This document shows, piece after piece, positions 33,040-45,033 of a DNA stretch of 64,000 nt (within the stretch, counting starts at the first letter, position 1; every line of letters starts with the position of its first letter). This DNA comes from Trichaptum fuscoviolaceum (taxonomy: Eukaryota; Basidiomycota; Agaricomycetes; Hymenochaetales; Trichaptaceae). A program made the translations under genes and the position numbers. The DNA lies in NCBI GenBank assembly GCA_910574455.1, contig CAJSYZ010000009.1:1550001-1614000 (forward strand), read 5' to 3'. A model generated the notes under the pieces. It was not told the DNA's origin. It saw only the letters and a list, made by a program, of their open reading frames with translations, and did not search any database.

Positions 33040-34640
33040 TCATCTCGCCTGCAAACTGATTCCGGAGCGTGTGTTGAACACCATTGCCGAGGGCCTGGAT
33101 ACCTCATGTCCATTTAACAGGCTATCGTAGTACTCTTTCCGCAAGCTCAAAAAGAGATTTGGAGCTAGAACACCGGACACCACGATAGAGAAGAGTAAGT
33201 GATCAAACGCTATCTCGTGAATCTACATCCATGTTCAGAATTGAAGACAGAAGTCCGTAACAACGAAACTCACTGGCATGTTAACCCGGTTATCTATTTC
33301 AAGAAGAAACGCCAGCCCAGCAAAGTACGTGACGAAGATACTGGTAACATGTTCTCAGTAATACTTATGACGGGAGCGCAGCGTACATACTCACACAAGG
33401 TAGTAAAGGATGCTGTGCTGAACAAGGGTGTTGTACAAGCTTGTTCTAGTAGACTGAATTCCTGGAGCACTATAATTTTGCCAAGCCTTGTGAATGACAA
33501 AAGCAAATGTAACTGTCTCATTCAAGAAGAAGGGAACCCAGAAGATAGGCGTGAAGTTTGTTTGATGAGAGCGATTTTGTGTGTCATTCTCGAATATGCC
33601 AAAGGGTATCCCTAGGTCTGTGCCTAACAAACATGAGTCTATGACCAGTGATTGTACAATCGGCCCGTCATAACTACAGACTCACTCCGTAAGAGCTTCA
33701 CCTCAATTAAGAAAATTCCAAAAGCAACGACATCCAGAATCGCGAACATGTAACGCAATGACTTCCGCATATCGCATAATGCATAGGCTCTGACTTGAAG
33801 TAGAACTACGAAGCTGATGAGTACGGATAGTGCCAGTCTTGAGCAATTACAACTTACCCATTGCAAGGAAGAAAACGGCACCACCCGTATAGGTTGCTAC
33901 GCTAACAGGCAGATCTGATAGTCGCTGAGCCTTCAGGGTAGCCAAAAATCAAAGACCGACCTACTGAATCTGGTGCGGAATCAGACATAATGTCAGTGAC
34001 ATGTCATCGCAGTGGCTCGTTAGCGACTTGACTCACAGGGTAGCATGCTGAGGGAATAATATAAGTGACTTACAGCAGCACTGTGTCTATGATTGATACG
34101 TACGAAAAGTACTATGACCTCGCCGGAGCCATTGATATGCGAAACAATCCTTCGAAACCCCGCTATGGTTAAGAGCTTATTAATTTGGATCAGTCACGCA
34201 ATGTGCATTCATCCACCTGTCGAGAGTGCATATCTACAAAGTTTTAGTCAAAGAAGCGTCAACAAAACAGATTGCTGGACTGGCATGGATACACTTACAT
34301 CAAGCTCATTGCAGACAGGTATCTCGCCTGATACCAGGCCAAAAGACATTCAAGTTTTAGAATTGCTGGGATAAAATAAAGCTATTTACCCCTAAATATA
34401 CGACCGTACATGCCGCCCACTTTCGTTTCTACAGGGTAAGTTTCAGCCACGAATAATCAGAAGTAACATTATGGCTGGTACCCAGATGTAATTGATCTGC
34501 AATTGTGAACATGTTAGCGAAAAAGCATGTGCAACTCAAAAAGACATAATGATCCAAACCTCATCTCCGAGCGTGAGCACTGAGATATGGCGAAAACCGA
34601 GCTCGTAAGCTAGAGACAGAAACCATACGCGTCACGGAGA
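33040..34640 (-). CDS. DUF6533-type multipass membrane protein, cluster member A
   Basis: Read upstream to downstream, the pieces are HISVLTLGDEV and INYIWVP (DUF6533 signature region, about 34490-34610), RYLSAMSLM (about 34330), GFRRIVS (about 34150), LSDLPVSVATYTGGAVFFLAM, LLQVRAYALCDMRKSL, FTPIFWVPFFLNETVTFAFV, IFVTYFAGLAFLLEI and the cytosolic end LAPNLFLSLRKEYYDSL, stopping at 33040. The exons from 33960 to the stop join in phase through normal splice sites. The N-terminal exon order is uncertain because exons there are very short. Seven hydrophobic segments are expected for the family. Function is unknown. The start codon is not determined. Confidence 0.6.
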
Positions 34641-35664
34641 CTTCCACGTACAGAAGTTGTAGACAAAGATTGTAGTAGATGCCACTATAGACCGTCCAGG
34701 TAGTATTTTAGCAATAGGAAATTTCACCCGTTGATAAAATTAAGTTGCATGCAATGTGAAAACTTACCACGAAGGCTAATGGCTATATTCGTTTCGATAA
34801 ATTCCAACCCAAAAGTCGCAACGTGGGCACTCTGATTGCGGGTAATTGTAGTATTGACATCCATAGCGACACTGGGGATGAGGTCCAGGATTTGCGATAG
34901 GGAAGCATGAGTTTGAAGGGAAATGTCTATTCAAGCTTTCCTTTTCAGTGGCGTTGAGGCTTGGACGAAGGACGCATACTAAAGGGGGATTGTGCAACCT
35001 TCCCGCACGCACTGCGAGAATCACCGAAGCTCCACTATCAAGATTAGACCTTCGGCGCAGAAGCTGACACTTGTCCCACCTGCTTCGATCAGCCCCTGCT
35101 AGCTGCATCTGTCAAGAAAGTGAGCGAGTCGCAACTATCTTGCACGGACCAGCACGTTAACCCTTTGGGAACGGCTTGATTAACGGAATCGCAGTTTCTG
35201 TGCTAATCACTGCTTATGCTCTGCCAGTTTTTCCCTATGTCTGTACTCCAGTGATATACTGTATTTTAACGAGTCTAAGCCCTGTGCCAGTGGTCGCAAA
35301 AGAAAACTGTACTCAACACTGACTAGGACGAAGATGCTACCAACAGCTTACTATTAAGTGCGCAGATTAGCACATCGCGCTGATTTCAATCGCTCAAGAC
35401 AAAAGGTGTTTGCGGTGTGCACAGGATCGGACATCGTGGTCATGGTCGGAGAACATTGGCACGGCGTGCGAATGCTGCGAATGTTCAAGTTGTAATTTAG
35501 AGTTAACTCCGAGGTTTGGCCGCCGGGAGCGGCCGACAATCGGTAATAATTTTGTAACTCCGCGATTTAGTTTGAGTGTGCTCCTAAGTTGCAAACAAGC
35601 AAAAGGATTAAACGGTCTGAAGAACAAAGGAAAAAATCGAAAGGGAGTAAAGATGAAACATCAA
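34641..35664. other. Intergenic within the DUF6533 cluster
   Basis: No gene supported. The frame at 34776-35108 (-) shows no recognisable feature. Confidence 0.35.
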
Positions 35665-36480
35665 TCTACTTTATTATCAACAAATGATAACATGTACTTT
35701 CTCGCGAGAATGTCCTAACCCCGTGTATGCCAAGTAATGTGACAATGTCCGGCGTTTTCACTGCAAGTCCTAGGATATCTATAGCTCTTGCAAGCGTTAT
35801 GAACTGCGAAAGCAAATTTAGCCGTCTTATTAAATAAGAAGGGAATACAACCGATAGGTGTGATACTTGTCTACGCATTGCTTTGAGCCATGTCACGGTA
35901 GTTATTAACATTGGAGACCTACTGGCTCTAGAACAGGATAAGTTCAGTGAAACTTCCTGACGGTTATCAAATCTCACAGACTGGATTTCAAAAGATGCAG
36001 CATTGGCAGCTGGTAATTAGCACTTTCATGCAAGTAAGTAGTTATGTGAGATACCCACAAAGTGCACGATAGCTATAGGACCGTCTTCATCAGTAGTAGA
36101 AGATACAGATCTTCGAAGGCACGCTATTTGTTGACATCAATGGACTGGAAGTCACGCATAGTGTCAAATTTTTGAATAGCACATATCTGGAAAATTTCGT
36201 TTAGTGGGAATATCTAATAAAAATCGATGTTCAAACGAACGTAAGGCAGCCTGCAGAAAGGTATCTCGTTTAAATGAAGCTTGTCCATGGTACAGTAGAG
36301 AGTGAATGCAAGAGGTAGCATTGTCCAATAGATAAGCAAATATACACGACGCTGAGGGCAGGTTAGGTGTATGGATCCAGATGAAAACAGCCAGGACATT
36401 GGAGGAACATGAACACAAAACACTAGAAAATTAAGTGTACTAATACTTACGTTGTCCCCAAATGTGAGCACTGATCAAGG
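35665..36480 (-). pseudogene. Relic of a third DUF6533-type gene
   Basis: The reverse strand at about 35850-35790 reads TPIGCIPFLFNKTAKFAFAV, a damaged version of the TPIFWIPFFxNExVTFAFV block of the neighbours. The region near 36250 keeps RYLSAACL, and near 36465 LTFGDNV corresponds to LTLGDEV. The connecting exons (LQVRAYAL, LRKEYYDS) are absent or unrecognisable. It lies between members A and B in the same orientation, so it is a decayed tandem duplicate. Confidence 0.6.
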
Positions 36481-37885
36481 CATCAACTTGAATGCGAGAA
36501 GTACGTTACAAAGAGATTTTACGGACGAAGATCGTAGATGAAGATCGTCGACTAAACTGTTGTTTAAGGTAGAGGTGCCGATAGAAGGTTGCTATTGTAG
36601 TCACGGTTCCAAATCAATCGATAGAGGGGAATCACCTTTAACTATATCACTTACCCCTTAGATTTATGGCCGTAAGCGTTTCAGTGAAACCATACTCAAA
36701 TGCTGGTTGAATGATATGGGTAACAGGGGGGGTGCGATATGGACGACATAGTAGTGATATGGCCAATATCTACACCTGATAAATTGTTTCAGGTACTGAT
36801 AGTGGATCACAATGGGCCTTAGGGGTGTTACGCTCTTTTAGCTCGAGTCAGAGATTAAGGTCACAATATTCACCTTCACTGATCACGGCTTTTACTTCAG
36901 ACATCGAGTAGTTCCAGGATAGTACCCCGAATTCCCGTAAGCCCCTTAGCCACGCACCAGCCAAGACTCTATGCTGATATATATTCACAGCGTCTCCCAG
37001 TGCCCACAAGCTACATCTGATCCGCTCACACAATCATCAAGCTGCGCATGTGACAAGATTAATCAAAACCTACTTTTGCTGACGAAGGGTCCGTTGAATG
37101 CGCCTACATATAATTTGGACTCCATCTTTCGGTTTTTAAGTTCGATAGCTCCTTTGTGTATTGCTCCAGGGGGCGGCTCAACGAGCGTAAGGTTTCGTGT
37201 TAGTTTAACACGGTTGATTAGCAGGTTGAGGAGACTGCTGAGCATAAAAAGTGTGGACACTAGTAGCTGAGTGTCAAATATGTACTCTCCGAAATCTCTG
37301 CCGAGCTCGGCTCTCACTCAGGCCGCCAGTGCCGGTGGTACTGGCAACTTAGTATGGCGTGAGGATACTGCTCTTTCCGTGTCCGAGACAAATACTTAAA
37401 AGTTAAAACTCTAGCGCTTTAGTCTCATCTGACTCTTGACGAGACAATTACACAGTTCAGTATCATTCTCCGCACTCATCATTCTTCGATCGCATCGTAC
37501 AGGTCCTTAACTTCACAGAAACACTCACCTCCCTCCTCCCTGCAAAAAATCCAAGACATCTTCAGATACCTCGTGGACCAGATCGCAAGGGCATTGCCAG
37601 ATTGCATGGGCAATTCAGGCGATAAGAAAACGGTGGCTGTTACCGATTGTTTTTCGTTCGTTGGCTGCATTTATTGCGGAACGGAGCTTGCTAATCATCA
37701 TGGAAGATCTAGGTAACATTACTATCAACTGAGAGAGCATTGAGATTACAAGTGTAATTGTACGTCACTGGGGCAAGGTGGACAGGTTTGTGAATTCCAG
37801 GAATGTCTCCCACCGGAGTAGTTTAGTTATGACCTTCATCGCTACCAGAGCCGTGCGTGTATTAGTGAATGGACAACAGCTAACG
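36481..37885. other. Intergenic within the DUF6533 cluster
   Basis: Mostly anonymous. GCCGCCAGTGCCGGTGG near 37322 resembles the dispersed TGCCAGTGGCA motif. A possible tiny gene lies at 37470-37710. Confidence 0.35.
37471..37710 (+). CDS. Possible small Cys-rich open frame
   Basis: The forward frame reads LQKIQDIFRYLVDQIARALPD and then MGNSGDKKTVAV and GCIYCGTELANHHG before a stop near 37710. It has a CxxC plus HH arrangement and an internal MGNSGD resembling a myristoylation start. No upstream ATG is in frame, so an exon or start is missing. Evidence is weak and no family is recognised. Confidence 0.15.
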
Positions 37886-39440
37886 TCAGGCATAAGATAT
37901 TGGGATGAGAAGTCGTACGGCGAAGCATACCTGAGACACAGTATTGAAAACGAATGTGGATGGCATTGTCGTCAAATCTCCTTCCCTACTATCATAAAAC
38001 TCCTTCCGCAAATTTAAGAAAAGATTTGGTGCTACCACTCCGGAAATCATGATCGAGAAGAATAGGTAATCAAACGATATGAAGAAGAACTGCTCTTCTT
38101 TGAGAAACTCATACTCAAATTGTGGTCACGGTGCTCACAGTGTAATGTTGCATCGAATATGTCTTGAGGAGAAACACTAGTATACCAAGTGTGTATATGT
38201 ATGACAACAATTCTAACAGTATTTCAAGATGTTAGTAAAATCTCGGATAGTGAATAAGCAATGAATACACATACGTTAGATAATAGAGAGCACTGTGCTG
38301 GATAAGCGTGTCAAGCAATCTCGGCTTCCTGACATCGTGAAGCACTGGAACTCTATGGCTAGTCCATGCCTTGTGAATGACGAAAGCGAATGTGACATTC
38401 TCATTGAAAAAGAAAGGAATCCAGAATACGGGAGTGAAGCCCTTTATGGAGTTGAGAGTGACCACTACTTGCGCTTCTTCAGCGCTAAAGGCGTTCCCGT
38501 AGAATGTGTCTAAAGGCTGATTAGAAAGGCACCTTTTTTTGAAGGTGAGTTTGGTGTACATTTTACCTCGAACACCAACACGATGTAAACCGTGACTGCG
38601 AGTGTATTTAGGATACAAAACGTGAACAGCAATGATTTTCGCATATTACACAAAGCGTAAGCCCTGACTTGAAGTAGTACTGTGCAGTTCATAAGCTTGA
38701 TACCATATCACAAACTTCCGCGACTTACCCATCGCAAGAAAGAAGACAACAGAACCCATGTACGTCGCAACATCTGTAGGTAAAACTGGCTACCGTTGAG
38801 CCCACTGTGTAAGAGATTGATATGTATATTGACATACTGGATCTGCAAGGTTTGACGGGATGTATTTTAACTCCTTGGCTCCGGCAATCGACGATGAAAC
38901 TCACAGATATGCATACTAAAGAAGCGGAATAAGCGACGGTGCGGCAAGCAATCAGAAATGTGATACTCACAAACTCGATACCGAGATTGTCGGTATAGTA
39001 CGAAGAGACAATTCTTCGAAAGCCCCCTACTTCCAAGTATCAGTCACATTAGATGAAGCTTACATGACGTATTATTGACCCTTTAATAACACATATCTAC
39101 AAGACAAAAAGAACGTTAGATTAATCGTAATAATTTTCACCTTTAAAAACACACAGGAGACATGCTGCCGAGAGGTATCTCGTCTGGATTTGAAGTGAGG
39201 TCAGTCAGAGGGGAATACAACGATAGATAGTCTATAAGCTCACAACTAGATAAACGAAGGTGCAGGACGACCATTTTCGTCTCTTTTATGTGTGTAAGGT
39301 CAGTTGATCGGGAACAAGAGTAGGCGTGGATCTTACCCAAATGCAATCAATCTTAGTCTCATGATGAGCATGTTGGACTCTTGTGACATGATATCGATGT
39401 AGCATACCTCATCTCCAAGAGTTATGACTATAAAGACGTA
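37886..39440 (-). CDS. DUF6533-type multipass membrane protein, cluster member B
   Basis: Same block order as member A. VITLGDEV lies near 39410, RYLSAACLLCVF near 39165, GGFRRIVSSYYTDNLGIE near 39000 and LLQVRAYALCNMRKSL near 38650. They are followed by FTPVFWIPFFFNENVTFAFV, LIQHSALYYLT, YTLGILVFLLKTYSM, and the end VAPNLFLNLRKEFYDSR, which stops at 37886. Phases close for the C-terminal four exons. N-terminal exons are short and were not fully resolved. The conserved region is clearly paralogous to A, so the pair arose by tandem duplication. It is an integral membrane protein of unknown function and may be functional. Confidence 0.6.
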
Positions 39441-41050
39441 CTCTTTATCAATAAAGAGAGTAAAAGTGAGTGAGATTCCTGCATACAATAATTGTGGATG
39501 AAGATAGTCGAAGAAGCCACTATATATAAGAAGAAATATGCGTCAGCCGTCTTGTTTGCAAGTATCTGATGCAGAGACATTTCAAGTCGATGAACCATAC
39601 CACGAAGGATGATTGCCACGAACGTGCCATTAAAGGAGATAGAATCCACCGTCACAGCTTCGATAGGTCCCGAAGACATTGCCAGAGTTTCAGTAAAGTT
39701 GACGAGAAGATATTTTCAAATGCGTGGGATGGAGAAGCTTCAACTTGAGAAACGCTGGCTCGCTGGGCTCTTGAAATACCCCTTTGTATGCTGCTGTCTG
39801 TTGAGGTACAGGTATTTGAGGCAGAGGTGGTCTAAACGTATCTCCGACATAAAGATGCTCCCTGTAACCATCCTACACATCCAGCGCGTTACAACGGGGT
39901 TTCACATTTGTCAGTTTCGGCGCGACGACTACTCGATAAGTCGAACTTGTTATTCAGATCCTCGCTACAAAGTGCAGATCAATTTCTAGACATAATTGAG
40001 ATCAGAAAAACACATACACCTCACACATTCAAATGAGATGCTACAGCCAACACAGCAATTGCACACAGTCATATGCTTCTTCCTCCAATGGAAGTTAGTT
40101 ACACTATTTAAACCGACTGCTGTATTGAAGTAAACCTCAATGAAAAAAGCGCATCATTGACACCTATTAATTTGATATCAATGGATGAAACAGCTGTGCG
40201 GGCGCGAGTCAGATCCGGACCAGCCTCTAAATCATAGGCACTTGACAATCCTGACCTTAACCACTTGCTCACGTTAATCCTACTAGTAGGGTCAGCCAAC
40301 CACCCACTGGGGACACTGCCAACCATTCGTCGCAGATATGGTGCCGTCTGAAGCTTCTACGGAGTCGAAGATCTTATTGAACGTGGTAATAGACCGTTCA
40401 GTTGCCGGGGGACATCCGAGTCGACACAATTTGGATGAAAGGCAGATCAAAAATGGAATGTGTGCAGTTGTGTGGTGAGCTGATTTGGAGGATCTTAAAG
40501 GGACAGTCAATATCGAGTCTGAAGCAGTATCTGGGTGCGACCGAAGCTAGTTGTTGCTGAACAAAAATGGACGATGAAAAAAGATACAGGTGGTGACAAT
40601 GCTAAACACCGCCACCGGAATCTGCCAGGGTTCAATGTGAATGTGTGACGATTCGAGAGTGGTACGCCTGACCGGCCTAACTTGTAATCCGGCCATATAC
40701 TCAGAGTGGTGATGGTACCTTGGGCTCATCGGTTCTTCAGACTGGATAATTGCTGTTGCTGCTGACTTAATGGTTCTACATATAGATTTCCTTAGGGATT
40801 ATGAGTTCCACTGAGTAGCGGTTGAGTACATTAATGAACGATATCATTGTATTGATTTGGTAAAAGATAATACAATGTTGACAATGTATATTGCATGAAT
40901 GAGTAACTATACTACAATGTGACATGGATTAATTACTACAACGCGTTTTTAAACCGATCGGTGAACAGAGATGAGAAAGGGAAGATGAGACGAATAAGGC
41001 ACATATATGTAATAAAAACATAGAGAAGAGAGGAAAGAAAAGACCCAGGC
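39441..41050. other. Intergenic, nothing recognised
   Basis: No supported gene. Open frames at 39609-39989 (+) and 40108-40510 (-) lack recognisable features. The right end is the 3' flank of the BAG gene. Confidence 0.4.
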
Positions 41051-43038
41051 CTATAGCATGACGAACTCTGAGTCTTCATTTGATTTTTCCGAGTCGCGTT
41101 TGCTTTGATGTTCCGGCTCGGATTGAACTTCAACATGTACAAGGTCCGCGTCAACATCTTCAATAGGCCCCTCCTCCGCATCGCTGAAGACCTCGTCGCC
41201 CTCGCTCGACTCGCTCGACTGAGGCATCGGATCGACAACGACCGCAGGTACGTCGGAGTCATAGTGCTGAATCGATGAATGGGGTAGCGAATCGTTGGTG
41301 TCAGGCTGCGTTTCAGGTCCCCCGTGATGGACGGGTAGAGAAACGGAGAGTGGCTGAGGTGCTGTCAACGACTCGCCTGCCTCGGAGTCGGAAGACTCGA
41401 CTTCTTCGATGATTGGCTCCGATGCAGACGTCGGGTCGAATCGAGTCTCTTGAACGGAGGACTCTATAGACGCAGACATGGTGCTGTTGGTCTCGTCGTC
41501 TTCAGGCTCTGTGACGATGGCGTCGGATGACGGAGCTTGTGTTGCTTCGGGTTGCGAAGATGGACGTCCATCGCCTCTTCAGTTGTTGAAGTCGACGTTG
41601 AAGGCACCGGCTCCGATGCTTCGGCAGCCATCTCCTGCTCTTGCATCGCTTCGGGTACCGACTCCTCCACGACCATTCCCTGCTCGACCTCCTTCTCCTC
41701 GACTGCCTGTTCCTCTGCCTGCTTAGCCGACAGACGTTCAAGCACTGCCTTCCACCTCAAGCGTACGTTTTCGTCCACCTTCCTCAGCTCATCCTCAACC
41801 TCCCTGACGACTGCGCGGCGGTTCTCACGCACCGAGTGGTCACCGCCGGATTCGATAGTGTCCAGGGCCTGAAGAAGCTTCAACAGCGCATCCTCGTGTC
41901 CGTGGACGGGCGCGTTGCGCGCAGTGTAAGCGAGTTTGGGACGCGGTGGCTCTGTTGAATCGTCCTCAACGTCCATGGCATCCTCTTCGGTCTGAGATAC
42001 AGGCTTGGCGGGTTCGCGGCCGAGAGGATAGGAAGCAAGATAAGATGCGGGGTCTTCTTCAAAGTCGAGATCGGCAGGGAAAGTGAAGTTGCTGCGGAGC
42101 TCTTCTAAGCGAGCCCGGATAGAGTCGATCTGTTCGAGGGCGGAGACACGCGCAGCATGTGAGCGATATGCTACTTGGATCTTTGCTGCCGCGTCGTTCT
42201 GCTCTGGAGTTGCCTCGGGGTGGGCCGCTTCCTCCTTACGGACAGGAGAGGCGTGGCGAATTGGTGCGGGTTGTCGTTCACCGGGAGAAGTGATCGGAAT
42301 TGATATACGTTCGCCCTTAGGTGAAGAGGAAACCTGAAGGAAGGCGACATAAGCACCTGTAATCAATACGAGGAAGCAGATTAAACATACCTTTTCTTCA
42401 TCAGAAGACACAGTGGTTGAGCGCATCATCGGAGAGCACTGGCGCACATGAGGACACTCGCGTGTCTGCGAATGCGACCTCTGTGGCTGGACTTGAGCCT
42501 GTGGGCGCACTTGTGATTGAGCACGACGGTGTGTCGGTAGAGCGGTAGGCTTCGATGGATAGAAGTAGGCATCGAAAGGCGAGGCGGAGTCTTCGGCATC
42601 GTCCTCCTCCTCGTTATCGTAGTACTCTGGTGGGTAACCAAACGGATAGCCGTAGATAGTCTGCGGGCGCGCACGGCGCTTGTACTCACTCTCCAGTACC
42701 TTTCGGCGCGCCTCCTCCTGTGCCCTCGCGCGTGCCTCTGCTTCCGCACGCTCCCTCCGTACACGAGCAGCCTGCTCGCGCTGGATCGCTTCTGAGAGTG
42801 CGCTGCGAGCGGCCTGCTCTTCCGCTAGGGCACGGATGTAGTCGTTCTGAGAAACATTGCGAGGCAGGAAAGTCGTTGGAGGCGGAGAGGGGCGTCTGCG
42901 AGTGAAAGGTGGCGCGAAGAGTGTGTTGGCGTAGCTGTCGCCCGCGCTCTCGTAGGCATCAGGATAGCAAGCATAGCCAGAAGGCTGAGGGCGAGGTCTG
43001 TAGAAGCTGTAAGCTCCAGGGTAGTTGAACGCCATCAT
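41051..43038 (-). CDS. BAG-domain co-chaperone with IQ motif, frameshift in acidic tail
   Basis: Exon 1 is 43038-42391 and exon 2 begins at 42333. The 57-nt intron has no stop and keeps frame, but its GTATGT...TTCAG ends show it is an intron. The N-terminus is Tyr/Pro-rich. A long Arg/Glu/Ala-rich coiled coil follows (about 65-125), then an IQ motif (AAKIQVAYRSHAARVSALEQ) and a BAG domain (HEDALLKLLQALDTIESGG to RLRWKAVLERL) that would bind the Hsp70 ATPase domain and promote nucleotide exchange. At about 41552-41570 the frame changes (MDVH to SQPEATQ). The acidic C-terminal 140 residues (to 41051) continue in another frame that stays open. A single missing base, real or from sequencing, explains this. 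Divergent from ASF1. Confidence 0.82.
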
Positions 43039-43142
43039 CGTATGTTATGTGTTACGGTGAGGGCGGGATGCGGGGAGTAGGATATGTGTTGTGTTTGAAA
43101 AGCAGGATAAGATCTGGATGGTGGGGATGGCGGTATGCAAAG

Positions 43143-43150
43143 TATTTATA
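43143..43150 (-). promoter_or_regulatory. TATA box of the BAG gene
   Basis: TATAAATA on the minus strand, about 105 bp upstream of ATG 43038. Confidence 0.55.
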
Positions 43151-43212
43151 CAAAAGCCCGACGGGGCGCTTGCGTAGCTCATTGCTGTTATTTCGTCGGG
43201 GCCCCTCGAGCT

Positions 43213-43293
43213 TTCGAGAAGACACTGCGCAATCGTGGTTGCTGTATAAGGAGGAGGAGGCAGTGGTCACAACCGGAAAAGGCGCGAAAGTTC
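43213..43293 (-). promoter_or_regulatory. Heat-shock-element-like sites upstream of the BAG gene
   Basis: TTCGAGAA at 43213-43220 and GAAAGTTC at 43286-43293 each fit the alternating nGAAn/nTTCn units bound by heat-shock factor. They lie 175-255 bp upstream of the start and just upstream of the TATA box. Heat induction is expected for an Hsp70 co-chaperone but is inferred here. Confidence 0.4.
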
Positions 43294-43525
43294 TGGCAAT
43301 TTTCCTTTTTGGGATCTTGACTCGGCGGACCTTGTAAGACACTGGCCCTTCTCAAAAGAGTATTTCTGAGCTAGAAACTTGTCCTTATGATGCGCATAAT
43401 TCTGCTAATAATTCGCAGCTGATCAAATGCGATCCCAAGAATTGTTAGGAAGAATACGCGTATTATGTTTAATTAATTGACGTGTGTCAGTCACGTGCAG
43501 ATTCCCCTTTGAGCCCGCGACTCGG

Positions 43526-43536
43526 ACGCGTCGCGT
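43526..43536 (+). promoter_or_regulatory. MluI-cell-cycle-box-like element upstream of ASF1
   Basis: ACGCGTCGCGT, containing the MBF core ACGCGT, lies about 95 bp upstream of the ASF1 start. A CACGTG E-box (about 43493) is also present. S-phase regulation of a histone chaperone would fit. Confidence 0.4.
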
Positions 43537-43629
43537 CAAAGGGTTTCCACTCCGTGTCTGTGTCGTGCCTCTTATTCTTTGCCTTCTGCCACTAGCCTGT
43601 GATAATCAACCTCTCAAGAAAACAGCATT

Positions 43630-44388
43630 ATGTCAATCGTACAAATTAAGGTATTTTAACGATACCGACTAACTGTAATTGCATTGATGACGAAAATAAT
43701 ACAGAACGTAGAGTTCCTCAACAACCCTGCTCGTTTCTCGGAACCCTACCGGTTCCGTGTGCTATTTGAGTGCATGGCACCTCTACCAGACGGCACGTAT
43801 TCACTCTCAATCTCATTTGAAACTTATTCTCAAAGGTTCACCCCTAAACAGACCTCGAATGGCGCCTCATATACGTCTCTTCACCGGGAAACGAAGAACT
43901 TGATCAAGAGCTCGATTCATGTCTCGTCGGACCCGTGCCCGTAGGGGTCAACGCCTTCGAGTTCGCATCCCCTGCACCCGATCCAAGTCGTATACCCAAA
44001 GAAGACGTGCTTGGCGTCGCGGCGCTCATCCTCACGGGGTCGTACAACGATCAGGAGTTTGTCCGTGTGGGCTATTACCAGAACACGGAGTACGAGAGCG
44101 AGGAACTAAGAGAGAATCCACCGTCGGATATCCGCTTCGACTTGCTGACGAGGGATATCAACACGAAGCCTAGGGTGACGCGGTTCCAGATCAAGTGGTA
44201 CGTTTGCTTTCGCTTGCAAAGAAGTCGCGTGTTGATCACTTTGTGAGCACAGGGATGTGGCAGTGATGCAAAGCTCGCAAGTGGCTGTCGGCGCTGCTCA
44301 ATCAGCAGCTGTACCGTCAGCAGACACGTATGCCGACGACAACGAACAGTCGACAAATGGGCAGGCAAATGGTATTCCTGTATCATAG
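43630..44388 (+). CDS. ASF1: Histone chaperone ASF1
   Basis: Exons 43630-43650, 43705-43792, 43852-44197 and 44253-44388 join in phase to 196 residues. The first exon encodes MSIVQIK and the second continues [19 protein letters not shown]. The conserved beta-sandwich continues through [46 protein letters not shown] and [20 protein letters not shown] to [12 protein letters not shown]. It binds the histone H3-H4 dimer and hands it to CAF-1 or HIRA in the nucleus. A short acidic/polar tail follows. The second intron has a GC donor (43793), required to restore DDLEW. The start was chosen by family match, not by the longer frame at 43684. Confidence 0.93.
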
Positions 44389-45033
44389 TCATCGTATCAT
44401 TAGGTTGCTTTTATTGGTCGCAATGGTACGTATTCTGTCCAATCTTATTAACACAATCCACTTACTGTAGTACTCGCAGCTTTCATTCTATTTCTCTATC
44501 GTACATATGTTGGCTCATGTATCGTTTCCCCGATATTGTTATTACTTGTGACACCCGTCATCATGAAAATAAATGGTAAAATAAACTTTTAACCTATCTC
44601 GATACTTCTCAAATATCAACCATTCGAGAACTATAGATGGTATCTTCCAGTTTCGAACGCGGGGAAAGTCGCGACTCGAAGTTTTGATCCTCTTCCACTA
44701 GTAAGATAGGAGCCTATGTACGCCTGGGAAATAGTAGCTGTCCGAGTATATGCTTCGCGTCTGGATTTCTCCCCGACTTCACTCGCAACTGTATTCCTGG
44801 ATCGAGTTCAGGTACAGCAGGCTATGGATTCTAACGAACTCATTACACGGAGAAGGTCGTGCCTGGTCCTTCCGAAATGAAAGGTTGTAGGTGCAGGTCC
44901 TTCGTCATAGACGCCATTATTCCCATCTCGTACACTTCCGTTGACTTGCTTGCCTCCATCGCAGAAAGTATCAGCCTGATCGTTCACTCGTCAGAGCTCT
45001 ACCATCAACTCTTGCTGACGGCCGCTCTAAATA
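44389..45033. other. Intergenic, 3' flank of ASF1
   Basis: Nothing recognised. Convergent with the next minus-strand gene. Confidence 0.4.

Noticed and set aside
41478..41958. Forward-strand Ser/Cys-rich frames as genes
   Set aside because: They are antisense to the Glu-rich BAG protein, which generates long open complementary frames.
43684..43944. A separate 86-residue protein at this start
   Set aside because: It is ASF1 exon 2 read through a GC-AG intron. The true start MSIVQIK is in a 21-nt exon at 43630.
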